This document shows positions 14,209 to 20,871 of a stretch of DNA of 53,322 bases, piece by piece. How positions within the stretch are numbered: the first letter of the stretch is position 1; the number at the start of each line of letters is the position of its first letter. The translations under genes were made by a program, and so were the position numbers. Source of the stretch: Gemmatimonadota bacterium (lineage in GTDB: Bacteria; Gemmatimonadota; Gemmatimonadetes; Gemmatimonadales; GWC2-71-9); contig QHUK01000054.1 in assembly GCA_003222085.1 (NCBI GenBank), positions 1 to 53,322 of the forward strand. The letters run 5' to 3'. The notes under the pieces are model-generated. The model was given only the letters and a program-made list of their open reading frames with translations. It did no database searches and had not been told where the DNA came from.

Positions 14209-15210
14209 ATGAAGGCATTCGTCGTCGATCGTTATAAAAGCAAGAGCGCGGTACGTCTCGGCGAAATGCCGGAACCGGAAGTCCGGGACGATGATGTACT
14301 GGTCCAAGTCCACGCAGCCAGTTTAAACCATCTGGACTCCAAGATTCGGGACGGCGAGTTCAAACTCATTGTGCCCTATCGCTTGCCGCTGATTCTAGGC
14401 AACGACGTGGCCGGGGTCGTAGTCCGTGTCGGGTCCAACGTGCGCCGGTTCAAGCCGGGCGACGAGGTGTATGCGCGGCCGCATCAGGACCGGATCGGGA
14501 CGTTCGCGGAATTCATCGCCATGAATGAAGCTGACGTGGCGTTGAAGCCCAAGAATCTCACCATGGAAGAGGCGGCGTCCATCCCTCTGGTGGGTCTGAC
14601 AGCTTGGCAGGTATTGATTGAACGCGCCCACCTGAAGAAGGGCCAAAAAGTCCTGATCCACGCGGGTTCCGGTGGCGTAGGCACATTCGCCATTCAACTG
14701 GCAAAGCACATCGGCGCAACGGTGGCGACTACGACGAGCACAGCGAATGTCGATCTGGTCAAAAGTCTCGGCGCGGATGTCGTCATCGACTACCAGAAGG
14801 AGGATTTCGAGAAGGTCCTGAGCGGCTACGACGTCGTCCTGAACAGTCTGGGCAAGGACACGCTCGAAAAGTCCCTCAAGGTGCTGAAGCCCGGTGGAAA
14901 GCTCATTTCCATCTCCGGTCCGCCGGATGTAGCGTTCGCCAAGGAGAACGGGTCGAACTGGTTCTTGCAACAAGGCATGCGCCTGTTGAGCTCCGGTATC
15001 CGGAAGAAGGCCAAGCACCACGGCGTTAGCTACTCGTTTGTTTTCATGCGAGCGAACGGCGAGCAGTTGAGCAAGATCACATCTCTCATTGAATCTGGCA
15101 TCATCCGGCCGGTCATGGATCGGATCTTCCCGTTCGCAGCCACCAAAGAGGCTTGGGCGTACCTCGAAACGGGGCGTGCAAGAGGCAAGGTCGTCATCAA
15201 GGTGATTTAG
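14209..15210 (+). CDS. NAD(P)H-quinone-reductase-like MDR oxidoreductase
   Basis: A 333-residue zinc-free medium-chain dehydrogenase: MKAFVVDRYKSKSAVRLGEM, catalytic-domain phrase ILGNDVAGVVVRVGSNVRRFKPGDEVYAR, Rossmann motif VLIHAGSGGVGTFAIQLAKHIGATV, then GADVVIDYQKEDF. The glycine motif is intact, and no structural zinc lobe cysteines are present, so it belongs to the quinone oxidoreductase group. The ATG at 14209 is chosen because earlier in-frame sequence is attC-derived. It follows the last attC remnant and has no attC after it. Confidence 0.9.
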   Translation: MKAFVVDRYKSKSAVRLGEMPEPEVRDDDVLVQVHAASLNHLDSKIRDGEFKLIVPYRLPLILGNDVAGVVVRVGSNVRRFKPGDEVYARPHQDRIGTFAEFIAMNEADVALKPKNLTMEEAASIPLVGLTAWQVLIERAHLKKGQKVLIHAGSGGVGTFAIQLAKHIGATVATTTSTANVDLVKSLGADVVIDYQKEDFEKVLSGYDVVLNSLGKDTLEKSLKVLKPGGKLISISGPPDVAFAKENGSNWFLQQGMRLLSSGIRKKAKHHGVSYSFVFMRANGEQLSKITSLIESGIIRPVMDRIFPFAATKEAWAYLETGRARGKVVIKVI

Positions 15211-15230
15211 GATCGCGGGCCGCACCTCAC

Positions 15231-15677
15231 GTGAACCATCGCTCACCATTCCTCGTTACCGCCTGGGTGCTCTGGCCGCTTCTGTCCGCAGCACAAGTCG
15301 ATAGCGCGCCCATCCGACAAGTCCTTGCTACCGAGGATCAGCGGTTCGCGGCCATGGTGCATGCCGATACCGGTACGCTGGCCCACCTGCTCGGCCCTGA
15401 TCTCACGTATACCCATACCGACGGTGCCGAGAACACCAGGGCGGAGTTCCTCCGGCTTCTCGCTAGCGGCGCCCTGCGGTACGTGTCGATTGCTCCCGAA
15501 GCACGCGAGGTCAGGGTCTTCGGCTCAAGCGCGGTCGTCACGGGCCGCTCGGCGATGCGAGTCGAGGCTGAAGGCCAAGCCCACGCGTTCCGTATTCGGT
15601 ATCTGGCGGTGTACCGCCGCGACACTCGCGGCTGGGAATTGATCGCCTGGCAGTCTACACGCCTGACGCCTCCCTAA
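15231..15677 (+). CDS. Secreted NTF2-like (DUF4440) protein
   Basis: GTG start at 15231, 20 bases after the MDR stop. The 148-residue product has a signal segment (FLVTAWVLWPLLSAAQ) and a SnoaL/DUF4440 domain (IRQVLATEDQRFAAMVHADTGTLAHLLGPDLTYTHTDG, then VTGRSAMRVEAEG and WELIAWQSTRL). A functionally similar DUF4440-type protein lies at 19394. Probably co-transcribed with the MDR gene. Substrate unknown. Confidence 0.82.
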   Translation: MNHRSPFLVTAWVLWPLLSAAQVDSAPIRQVLATEDQRFAAMVHADTGTLAHLLGPDLTYTHTDGAENTRAEFLRLLASGALRYVSIAPEAREVRVFGSSAVVTGRSAMRVEAEGQAHAFRIRYLAVYRRDTRGWELIAWQSTRLTPP

Positions 15678-15725
15678 TCCCTTAGGACTTCGCTTGCTTC
15701 GAAGGTTGGCTTCCGCCTGACTTTT

Positions 15726-16268
15726 TCATGTTCTCATCTCCCCAAACTGCTTTGCGTACTCGGCGTTCAGTCGCTGCCAGCCGCCGAACTTCATGGCCTC
15801 GCCAGCAACGATGCGGCCGATGGGAGTTCCGCTGAGAAGGTGATCCAGAACATCGAAACAAATGTGCCACCCGGCAGCACCCATTGCGATGAAGCGGCGA
15901 TCGATGTTGGTCCACAGCGTCAGGCGCGTGCCGCCACCAACGGCTTCGAGTTCCCACCGCATATCGAAGCCACCCCAGTTGTACTCAAGCACCTTGGGAG
16001 CGTCGGCTCGCGTCACTGTTGTTTCGGTAACGTGCGGCGTGGGCGCTCCCACCGTGGTGAGCTTCACCGTGGTTCCAACCGTACCCAGGCTCCCATCGGC
16101 GTCGAAGGGCGCCCACTCGCGCAGCTGCGCCGGGTCGGTCAGCGCCTGCCAGACCTTTTCCGGCGAGTGGCGCAGGTCTCTGACGAGAATGAGCGTCCAC
16201 TTCTCTCCGTCTTTTCGGACCTGCGCTCCTCTGGCCGGACCCGGTGTGTACTGTGCGCGATCGGTCAT
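15726..16268 (-). CDS. SRPBCC (AHSA1-like) protein
   Basis: A 180-residue product with the AHSA1-type polyketide-cyclase/START-like fold: RDLRHSPEKVWQALTDPAQLREWAPFDADG, then the strand run VTETTVTRADAPKVLEYNWGG and C-terminal helix WHICFDVLDHLLSG. It binds hydrophobic ligands. It is the last gene of the ArsR-DoxX-SRPBCC operon, starting two bases downstream of the DoxX stop. This combination is repeated in many soil bacteria, and the ArsR member probably controls it. Confidence 0.86.
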   Translation of the reverse strand: MTDRAQYTPGPARGAQVRKDGEKWTLILVRDLRHSPEKVWQALTDPAQLREWAPFDADGSLGTVGTTVKLTTVGAPTPHVTETTVTRADAPKVLEYNWGGFDMRWELEAVGGGTRLTLWTNIDRRFIAMGAAGWHICFDVLDHLLSGTPIGRIVAGEAMKFGGWQRLNAEYAKQFGEMRT

Positions 16269-16269
16269 C

Positions 16270-16644
16270 TCAGCCCAGCGGCTTGAGCGCGTACCGCCCG
16301 TAGGCCACGAAGGCCGCCAGCAGCCCCATCACGACGGCCCAGACCATCGGGTTGGTAGCGGCCACTTTGAGCGAATACCGCGCGTAGAGACCGGCGAGCG
16401 CCAGGGTTTCCAGCGCGAGCGCGGCCGCGGCGAGCGGGGTCAGGACCGGCATCCAATTCGCTGCGGCCGGGACGATCAGCAGGACCGCGCCCAACATCTC
16501 GAGCAAGCCGAGCGCGCGCCATCCGCCACGCGAGAGCGCGCGCAAGGAGTTCGCGAGCTCGTCGAACTTGAACACCTTGTATGCCCCCCCCGCGAGGTAG
16601 AGCAGGGCGAGCGCGACCTGGAGGACCCACAAGAGGACGTTCAT
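16270..16644 (-). CDS. DoxX-like membrane protein
   Basis: A 124-residue four-helix protein of the DoxX/DoxX-like family: NVLLWVLQVALALLYLAGGAYKVF, LGLLEMLGAVLLIVPAA, LAAAALALETLALAGLYARY, then MVWAVVMGLLAAFVAYGRY. Its start codon overlaps the stop of the ArsR gene, so it is translationally coupled. DoxX-like proteins act in membrane redox or lipid processes, with the exact role unknown. Confidence 0.85.
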   Translation of the reverse strand: MNVLLWVLQVALALLYLAGGAYKVFKFDELANSLRALSRGGWRALGLLEMLGAVLLIVPAAANWMPVLTPLAAAALALETLALAGLYARYSLKVAATNPMVWAVVMGLLAAFVAYGRYALKPLG

Positions 16645-16988
16645 CGGTGTCTTCTCCTCGTCTTCCTTTTCGTCGGTGTCGCCTGATCCATGCGGTCGAG
16701 GTGGCGTTCAAGAGCATCCACGTGAGCGGACCAGAGCTGGCGGAACGGAGCCAGCCAGGCCTCCACCTCCAGAAGTGGTTCTGGCTTCAGCCGGTAGAGA
16801 CGGCGCTGCGCGTCCACCGTGGATTCCACGAAACCGGCCTCGCGCAGCACTCGCAGGTGCTTGGACACGGTCGGCTGCGGCATACGAAGCCGACGCTCGA
16901 TCTCTCCCACCGACTGTCGTGACGAGACCAGGAGGCCCAATATCGCCCGGCGGTTCGGCTCCGCAATGATTGCGAACACAGATTCCAC
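16641..16988 (-). CDS. ArsR-family transcriptional regulator
   Basis: A winged-helix protein with VFAIIAEPNRRAILGLLVSSRQSVGEIERRLRMPQPTVSKHLRVLREAGFVES, a standard ArsR recognition helix (TVSKHLRVL), followed by RRLYRLKPEPL. No metal-binding cysteine pair is visible, so it is not a canonical metal sensor. GTG 16988 is chosen because a sigma-70-like promoter ends just before it (see 16995-17024). Starting at TTG 17024 would put the start codon inside the -35 box. GTG 17006 is another possibility. It heads the DoxX-SRPBCC operon. Confidence 0.85.
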   Translation of the reverse strand: MESVFAIIAEPNRRAILGLLVSSRQSVGEIERRLRMPQPTVSKHLRVLREAGFVESTVDAQRRLYRLKPEPLLEVEAWLAPFRQLWSAHVDALERHLDRMDQATPTKRKTRRRHR

Positions 16989-16994
16989 GCTCTT

Positions 16995-17024
16995 GATATA
17001 CTCCACAGAGCATATGCGTGTCAA
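16995..17024 (-). promoter_or_regulatory. Sigma-70-type promoter of the ArsR operon, possibly leaderless
   Basis: On the minus strand TTGACA (17024-17019) and TATATC (17000-16995) are separated by 18 bases. Transcription would begin about seven bases on, near 16988, where the GTG start of the ArsR gene lies, so the mRNA could be leaderless. The palindromic GCATATGC (17010-17017) between the boxes could be an operator. Confidence 0.55.
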
Positions 17025-17028
17025 GGTA

Positions 17029-17034
17029 TATAAT
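17029..17034 (+). promoter_or_regulatory. Candidate -10 box for the 17111 lipoprotein
   Basis: TATAAT at 17029-17034 in the divergent spacer. No good -35 lies 16-18 bases upstream, so the assignment is weak. Confidence 0.3.
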
Positions 17035-17110
17035 GGCCTACATCCCTGGCGGGGTACCGATACCCCGGTACATTCGTGCGCAGGTTACTTCTACCAACGC
17101 GGGAGGTCGT

Positions 17111-17635
17111 ATGCGCCGTCGGGGCTCTTCCCTCGGACTCGTCGTGGTCACCTCGTTCCTCGTCGGATGTTCGGACCGTGAGTTGACGGCACCTCCGAAT
17201 GTCTCCGACTTGGCTGCCTCGGCTGAGCAGCTTGCAGCACCAACGGCCTGCGAGCACGTCAGCGGCGCGTTTGTCTTCACAAGGTTCCAGTTCACGAGCC
17301 AGACCACGGCCGTCGGCGAAGGCACGATGCAGGGAGACCTCTCCGGGGGATTCAGCGCGCAGTACTTCGACATCGAACAGCGGGGCAACGGCGTAATCGC
17401 GATGCGGGCTCATCACACGATTACTCGGAGTATCGGGACGATCAGGACGTCCGACGAGATCCTTCTTCTCCCGGATCAGGATCCGGCCGTGGCTCTACCC
17501 AATTCGCGACTGGACGTGATCGGCGGAACGGACGCATATGACGGAGCGACAGGCCTGCTCCATACACACGGTCAACTGAACCTCGCAACTCTGGCTGGAT
17601 CTATCCAGTACAAAGGGCAGGTTTGTGTCCCGTGA
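17111..17635 (+). CDS. Putative lipoprotein, unknown function
   Basis: ATG 17111 follows GGGAGGTCGT. A lipoprotein signal peptide (GSSLGLVVVTSFLVGC, lipobox LVGC) precedes a 150-residue strand-rich mature part with TRFQFTSQTTAVGEGTMQGDLSG and a HTHGQLNL-type end. No family is recognised. The low helix content and repeats of short strands suggest a beta sandwich. It is on the opposite strand from the ArsR operon and alone. Confidence 0.78.
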   Translation: MRRRGSSLGLVVVTSFLVGCSDRELTAPPNVSDLAASAEQLAAPTACEHVSGAFVFTRFQFTSQTTAVGEGTMQGDLSGGFSAQYFDIEQRGNGVIAMRAHHTITRSIGTIRTSDEILLLPDQDPAVALPNSRLDVIGGTDAYDGATGLLHTHGQLNLATLAGSIQYKGQVCVP

Positions 17636-17729
17636 GCCACTGGGGCGCCACCGCTTAGCAGCGCAGATAGCAAGTCCTCCGAATTCCGCGCCTCTGCCTT
17701 CGTCGGCTCACCCGCGGGATGGTAGCGCC

Positions 17730-17756
17730 GCCTAACAAGCGCTTGAAGCTGGCGGG
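17730..17756 (+). repeat. Isolated half attC (R'' side only)
   Basis: GCCTAAC and the arm AAGCGCTTGAAGCTGGCGGG match the array sites, but no R' core follows before the PhnB-like gene. About 3.5 kb beyond the last array remnant. Confidence 0.78.
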
Positions 17757-17809
17757 CGGCGGGCGACTCCTTAGTTTTCCACCAACATTCTTGTCGCGAC
17801 GAGCATCCG

Positions 17810-18253
17810 ATGAAACTCGACATCTATGTCAACTACGCCGGGAAGTGCGAGGAGGCGTTCCGCTTTTACGAACAGCACGTCGGCGGCAAAATCACCATGA
17901 TGATGACGCACGAGCAACAGCCGAATCAGGCAAACGTGCCGGCGAACCGGAAGAAGGCCATCCTCCACGCTCGCATCGAGATTGGCAAGACGGTGCTCAT
18001 GGGCGCCGACATTCCGGGGGCCGAGCCCATGCGCAGCGCCTATCTGACCCTCACGGTCGACCGCGCCGAGGAAGCGGAACGTCTCTACGCACTTCTTTCC
18101 GACGGCGGTCAGATCTTCATGAAGATGGAGGAGACCTTTTTCGCGTCTCGCTTTGCCATGCTCCGGGACAAGTTCGGCACGTCCTGGATGCTGCTCCACG
18201 AACGATCTTCCTCCGCAACGTCGGCCCGATTACCTGAGCAACCAAGGCTGTAG
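17810..18253 (+). CDS. PhnB-like VOC protein
   Basis: A 147-residue product of the VOC/PhnB type: MKLDIYVNYAGKCEEAFRFYEQHVGGKIT, then HARIEIGKTVLMGADIPG and TLTVDRAEEAERLYALLSDGG, ending FAMLRDKFGTSWMLLHE. These proteins are often annotated as glyoxalase-like, and the substrate is unknown. The tail after HERSSSATSARLPEQ looks non-homologous and may reflect an altered 3' end. It lies just after a half attC. Confidence 0.86.
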   Translation: MKLDIYVNYAGKCEEAFRFYEQHVGGKITMMMTHEQQPNQANVPANRKKAILHARIEIGKTVLMGADIPGAEPMRSAYLTLTVDRAEEAERLYALLSDGGQIFMKMEETFFASRFAMLRDKFGTSWMLLHERSSSATSARLPEQPRL

Positions 18254-18256
18254 CGC

Positions 18257-18418
18257 ATGTCCAAGCTCCTCGCTTTCCTCGGTGCGACCGTGGGTGGCGC
18301 GATCGGCTGGTGGCTCGGTGCCCGCGTCGGAACGATGACGGCCTTCATCGTCAGCACCGTTGGAACTGGTCTCGGCGTGTACGCCGGGCGCCGCATTGCG
18401 GCGTCTGTGTTTGACTGA
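18257..18418 (+). CDS. Small glycine-rich membrane protein (53 aa)
   Basis: ATG 18257, four bases after the PhnB stop. The product is almost entirely one or two glycine-zipper helices (KLLAFLGATVGGAIGWWLGARVG; TMTAFIVSTVGTGLGVYAGRR) and ends AASVFD. Short proteins of this shape occur across Gram-negative bacteria, with no known role. The frame is intact and begins with a usable Met. Confidence 0.68.
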   Translation: MSKLLAFLGATVGGAIGWWLGARVGTMTAFIVSTVGTGLGVYAGRRIAASVFD

Positions 18419-18466
18419 GAAGCTTGAGCGCGATCTCGTAGAGGGCAGTCATACCGGTACGTGCTC

Positions 18467-18766
18467 ATGGCGATCACCCGGATAAACGAGTTCCAGGCCA
18501 AGCCGGACAGGGCCGCGGCGCTGCGCGACTTTCTTCGCTCGGTCATTGCCCGCATCATTGACGCGCCAGGCTGCCGTTCGTGCGAGCTGCTGGTCCAGCA
18601 CGACGACCCAACCCGGCTGGCGATCATCGAGGTATGGGACAGCGTGGAAGCGCATCAAGCATCCGTGTCCCGGATTCCCCCCGGGCTGCTGCAGCAAGCG
18701 CAGACTCTGTTCGCGGTACCTGCGCGGGGCGCCTACTACGATCCGGTGCCCGAGAGCGACCGTTGA
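18467..18766 (+). CDS. Antibiotic-biosynthesis-monooxygenase-type (ABM) protein
   Basis: A 99-residue product: ITRINEFQAKPDRAAALRDFLRSVIARIIDAPGCRSCELLVQHDDPTRLAIIEVWDSVEAHQAS, the standard ABM dimeric alpha-beta barrel monomer. ABM members degrade haem or oxidise small aromatics, while many have unproved roles. ATG 18467 is used. GTG 18461 would add two residues. Confidence 0.84.
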   Translation: MAITRINEFQAKPDRAAALRDFLRSVIARIIDAPGCRSCELLVQHDDPTRLAIIEVWDSVEAHQASVSRIPPGLLQQAQTLFAVPARGAYYDPVPESDR

Positions 18767-18834
18767 TCAGATCTTTCGCGAGCATCGGCTGCTGAGGAAG
18801 TAGCAAGACCAAGCTGTTAGAGTAGGGGGGCGCC

Positions 18835-19311
18835 GTGCGCCGAAATCGTCTGCTGCTAGTCCTCGCATTAGGCCTGGTTGGTGGGTTTCTCCTCCTGCTC
18901 CGACCGCGGACGCCCAGGTCCACAAGTGCCGTGCAGCGTCTGCCACCACCGGTTGCGAAGCAGCCCCAGCCGCCGCTTCAAGCAGACGCCGCAGGGTCCT
19001 ATGTGCCGGGCTATCCTTTTACGGTGAACGGTTTCCGCTTCACCGGTTTCAGCCTCCATCCAGAGGCTCTCGTCACCTTTGCCCAGACGACCGTGGCCTG
19101 CGTTGAGGCGCAAATCAGTGCACAAAACGTCCACCTTCGCTGTGACGATCCGCAGGTGGGCACGGTCACAATCGACGGCAGGTTCCTCACGCGATTGGCA
19201 AGCAACCGGCTCGACGCCGCGGTCTTGTCTGCGGTCGTGACGGTTCGTGCCGGCAGCGGAGAGGTCTTGTACAGCGCGCGGGACTCATTCAGATGGCAGC
19301 CGGTCGATTAG
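18835..19311 (+). CDS. Bitopic or secreted protein, unknown function
   Basis: GTG start at 18835. An N-terminal hydrophobic segment (LLLVLALGLVGGFLLLL) is followed by a proline-rich linker (PPPVAKQPQPPLQ) and a 100-residue strand-rich domain with two cysteines (VACVEAQISAQ, LRCDD). It probably sits in the periplasm anchored by its N-terminus. No family recognised. Confidence 0.72.
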   Translation: MRRNRLLLVLALGLVGGFLLLLRPRTPRSTSAVQRLPPPVAKQPQPPLQADAAGSYVPGYPFTVNGFRFTGFSLHPEALVTFAQTTVACVEAQISAQNVHLRCDDPQVGTVTIDGRFLTRLASNRLDAAVLSAVVTVRAGSGEVLYSARDSFRWQPVD

Positions 19312-19321
19312 GGCAGGGCAG

Positions 19322-19368
19322 CGGCCTTGCGCCCCCGCGCATTTCGCTCGCAGCTTAGTCCGTCAGGC
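19322..19368 (+). repeat. attC relic (R' side, class B)
   Basis: GCGGCCTTGCGCCCCCGCGC, the arm TCGCAGCTTAG and a core GTCAGGC at 19362-19368. The arm is shortened by eight bases (no AGCGCGATC). It lies 5.2 kb beyond the last array remnant. Confidence 0.6.
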
Positions 19369-19393
19369 CGCACCCTCACACCAGGGAGGAGCG

Positions 19394-19834
19394 ATGCGTT
19401 CCATCGTCGCAGCAGGTGCCATTCTATTCGCCGCCAGCGCTTCCTCCGCACAGATCCGCTCGGCAGACGAAGCGGCGATCCACGCACAAACCGCGGCGTA
19501 CGAGAGTGCTCTCAACAAGCGCGATCCCGCGGCCGTGGCGGCCTTGTTCGTCCCCGACGGTGACCTGGTGTTCTTCGACAGTCCCCGCGTGAGCGGCCGC
19601 GACGCCCTCATCCAGAATACGAAGGACGCCGTCGCGACCTGGCCGGCCACCATGCGGTTCACGCTCTCGATCACCGCGATCCGGTTTCTCACGCCCGATG
19701 TTGCGATCGTCGACACCGAGGCCCATTTCAGCGAAGGTGACATGCGGGCCAATCGTGGCACGTCAGTGGTTGTTCGGCAAAAGGGGAAGTGGCTCATCGC
19801 CGCGTTACGAGTCTTCCCGGCCCAGCGTCTGTAG
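19394..19834 (+). CDS. Secreted SnoaL/DUF4440-type protein
   Basis: ATG 19394 follows AGGGAGGAGCG. A signal peptide (VAAGAILFAASASSAQ) precedes an NTF2-like domain: ADEAAIHAQTAAYESALNKRDPAAVAALFVPDGDL, then DVAIVDTEAHFSEG and GTSVVVRQKGKWLIAALRVFPA. This family holds steroid isomerases and many proteins of unknown function. The gene lies just after an attC relic. Confidence 0.85.
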   Translation: MRSIVAAGAILFAASASSAQIRSADEAAIHAQTAAYESALNKRDPAAVAALFVPDGDLVFFDSPRVSGRDALIQNTKDAVATWPATMRFTLSITAIRFLTPDVAIVDTEAHFSEGDMRANRGTSVVVRQKGKWLIAALRVFPAQRL

Positions 19835-19859
19835 TACTCGGCGTCTCGGAGGACGGCGC

Positions 19860-20096
19860 ATGGACCTTACCCCACTCATACCAGTGGTGGCGATCATTGC
19901 TTTCGCGGCGGTCAAGATCGCTCGTATGCGCGTCCCTCGTCCCGAATCACCGTCGGCGGACGTCAGGGCGCGGCTCGAGGCTCTTGAACGGAGTGTCCAG
20001 GGCCTCCGGCAGGAGCTGGCAGAAACACAGGAACGGCTCGATTTCGCAGAGCGTCTGCTGAGCAAGGCGCGCGACGAGCGGCGCATTGGCAGCTAG
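19860..20096 (+). CDS. Small membrane protein with coiled coil
   Basis: A 78-residue product: one membrane helix (LIPVVAIIAFAAVKIARM), then a coiled coil SADVRARLEALERSVQGLRQELAETQERLDFAERLL. The end matches the product of the gene at 20514 almost exactly (LRQEL-ETQERLDF-ERLL). The pattern resembles the membrane-anchored part of PspB-like proteins. Function unknown. Confidence 0.75.
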   Translation: MDLTPLIPVVAIIAFAAVKIARMRVPRPESPSADVRARLEALERSVQGLRQELAETQERLDFAERLLSKARDERRIGS

Positions 20097-20101
20097 AGAC
20101 T

Positions 20102-20491
20102 ATGATTCTCGCTGCCGTGGCATATGTGGTCATCGGCATCCTGTTCAGTGTGCTCTCCAGGTCGGCGGGCGGCGATCATGTGCGCCTGTGGCGGCTGGCC
20201 GCATGGGTGGCGAGCGCCGCCGTGGCCGCGGCGCACATCGGGTACGAACACTATCGACGGAGCAGTTCGCCTCGTGCGACGGCGCTCCATGCGGCCGGGG
20301 CGGTGGCCCTGGGGGCCTTCGGCCTTGCGCTCGTCGCAAACGTGCATTGGGTGCTCGCCGAAACACACGGCCAACGGCCGCCTCTCCTCGCACTGCCCGT
20401 GTGGCCCGTCATCACGGCCATTCCAGCGTTTCTTGGGGCACTCGCCGTGGCGGCCGTGCTGACTCGCTTTTCGCGGCGTGTCGGCAAATGA
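20102..20491 (+). CDS. Four-helix membrane protein, unknown function
   Basis: A 129-residue product with four helices (ILAAVAYVVIGILFSVLS; LWRLAAWVASAAVAAAHIGY; AAGAVALGAFGLALVANVHWVL; LPVWPVITAIPAFLGALAVAAVLT). It starts six bases after the gene before it and lies between two coiled-coil paralogues, so the three probably form an operon. Confidence 0.75.
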   Translation: MILAAVAYVVIGILFSVLSRSAGGDHVRLWRLAAWVASAAVAAAHIGYEHYRRSSSPRATALHAAGAVALGAFGLALVANVHWVLAETHGQRPPLLALPVWPVITAIPAFLGALAVAAVLTRFSRRVGK

Positions 20492-20513
20492 ACGCTCGCG
20501 AGGGGCGGTGATC

Positions 20514-20846
20514 ATGACCTTCAAGTCCGCGGTGTGGTACCCGATCGCCATCGTGCTGAGCGTCATCAACCTGGTCGGAGCCGGGTTCGCCGTCGGGCAG
20601 GCCGAGACATCGCATGCTACGATTCACGCGGTGCTCGCGCTGGCGTTCGGGTTGTGGGCGCAGCGCCTGCGTCCCGGCGGGACCGAGCGCCCCGCCCAGC
20701 TCGAAGGCCTCGAAGCGCTCGAAGGGCTCGAAGCCGAGGTGAGCAAGCTGCGGCAGGAGCTGACCGAGACACAGGAGCGCCTCGACTTCGTGGAACGGCT
20801 GCTGGCGCGGGGACCGGAAACGGGCCGGGTGGGCCCGGAGCGCTAG
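20514..20846 (+). CDS. Two-helix membrane protein with coiled coil
   Basis: A 110-residue product from ATG 20514 (GTG 20508 is possible): two helices (WYPIAIVLSVINLVGAGFAV; TIHAVLALAFGLWAQ), then a leucine/glutamate repeat (LEGLEALEGLEAEVSKLRQEL) and the shared end ETQERLDFVERLLARG. It is a longer paralogue of the product at 19860 and could oligomerise with it through the coiled coil. Confidence 0.75.
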   Translation: MTFKSAVWYPIAIVLSVINLVGAGFAVGQAETSHATIHAVLALAFGLWAQRLRPGGTERPAQLEGLEALEGLEAEVSKLRQELTETQERLDFVERLLARGPETGRVGPER

Positions 20847-20871
20847 GCGACGCCGGGTAAGGAGAATTGCG

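Noticed and set aside
14395..15249. A long minus-strand frame over the MDR gene
   Set aside because: Codon-complement shadow of a clearly conserved dehydrogenase.
15660..15690. attC core near CCTTAGGA after the DUF4440 gene
   Set aside because: No GTT, no arms and no R'' partner.
16989..17024. TTG 17024 as start of the ArsR gene
   Set aside because: TTG belongs to the -35 hexamer TTGACA of a good promoter.
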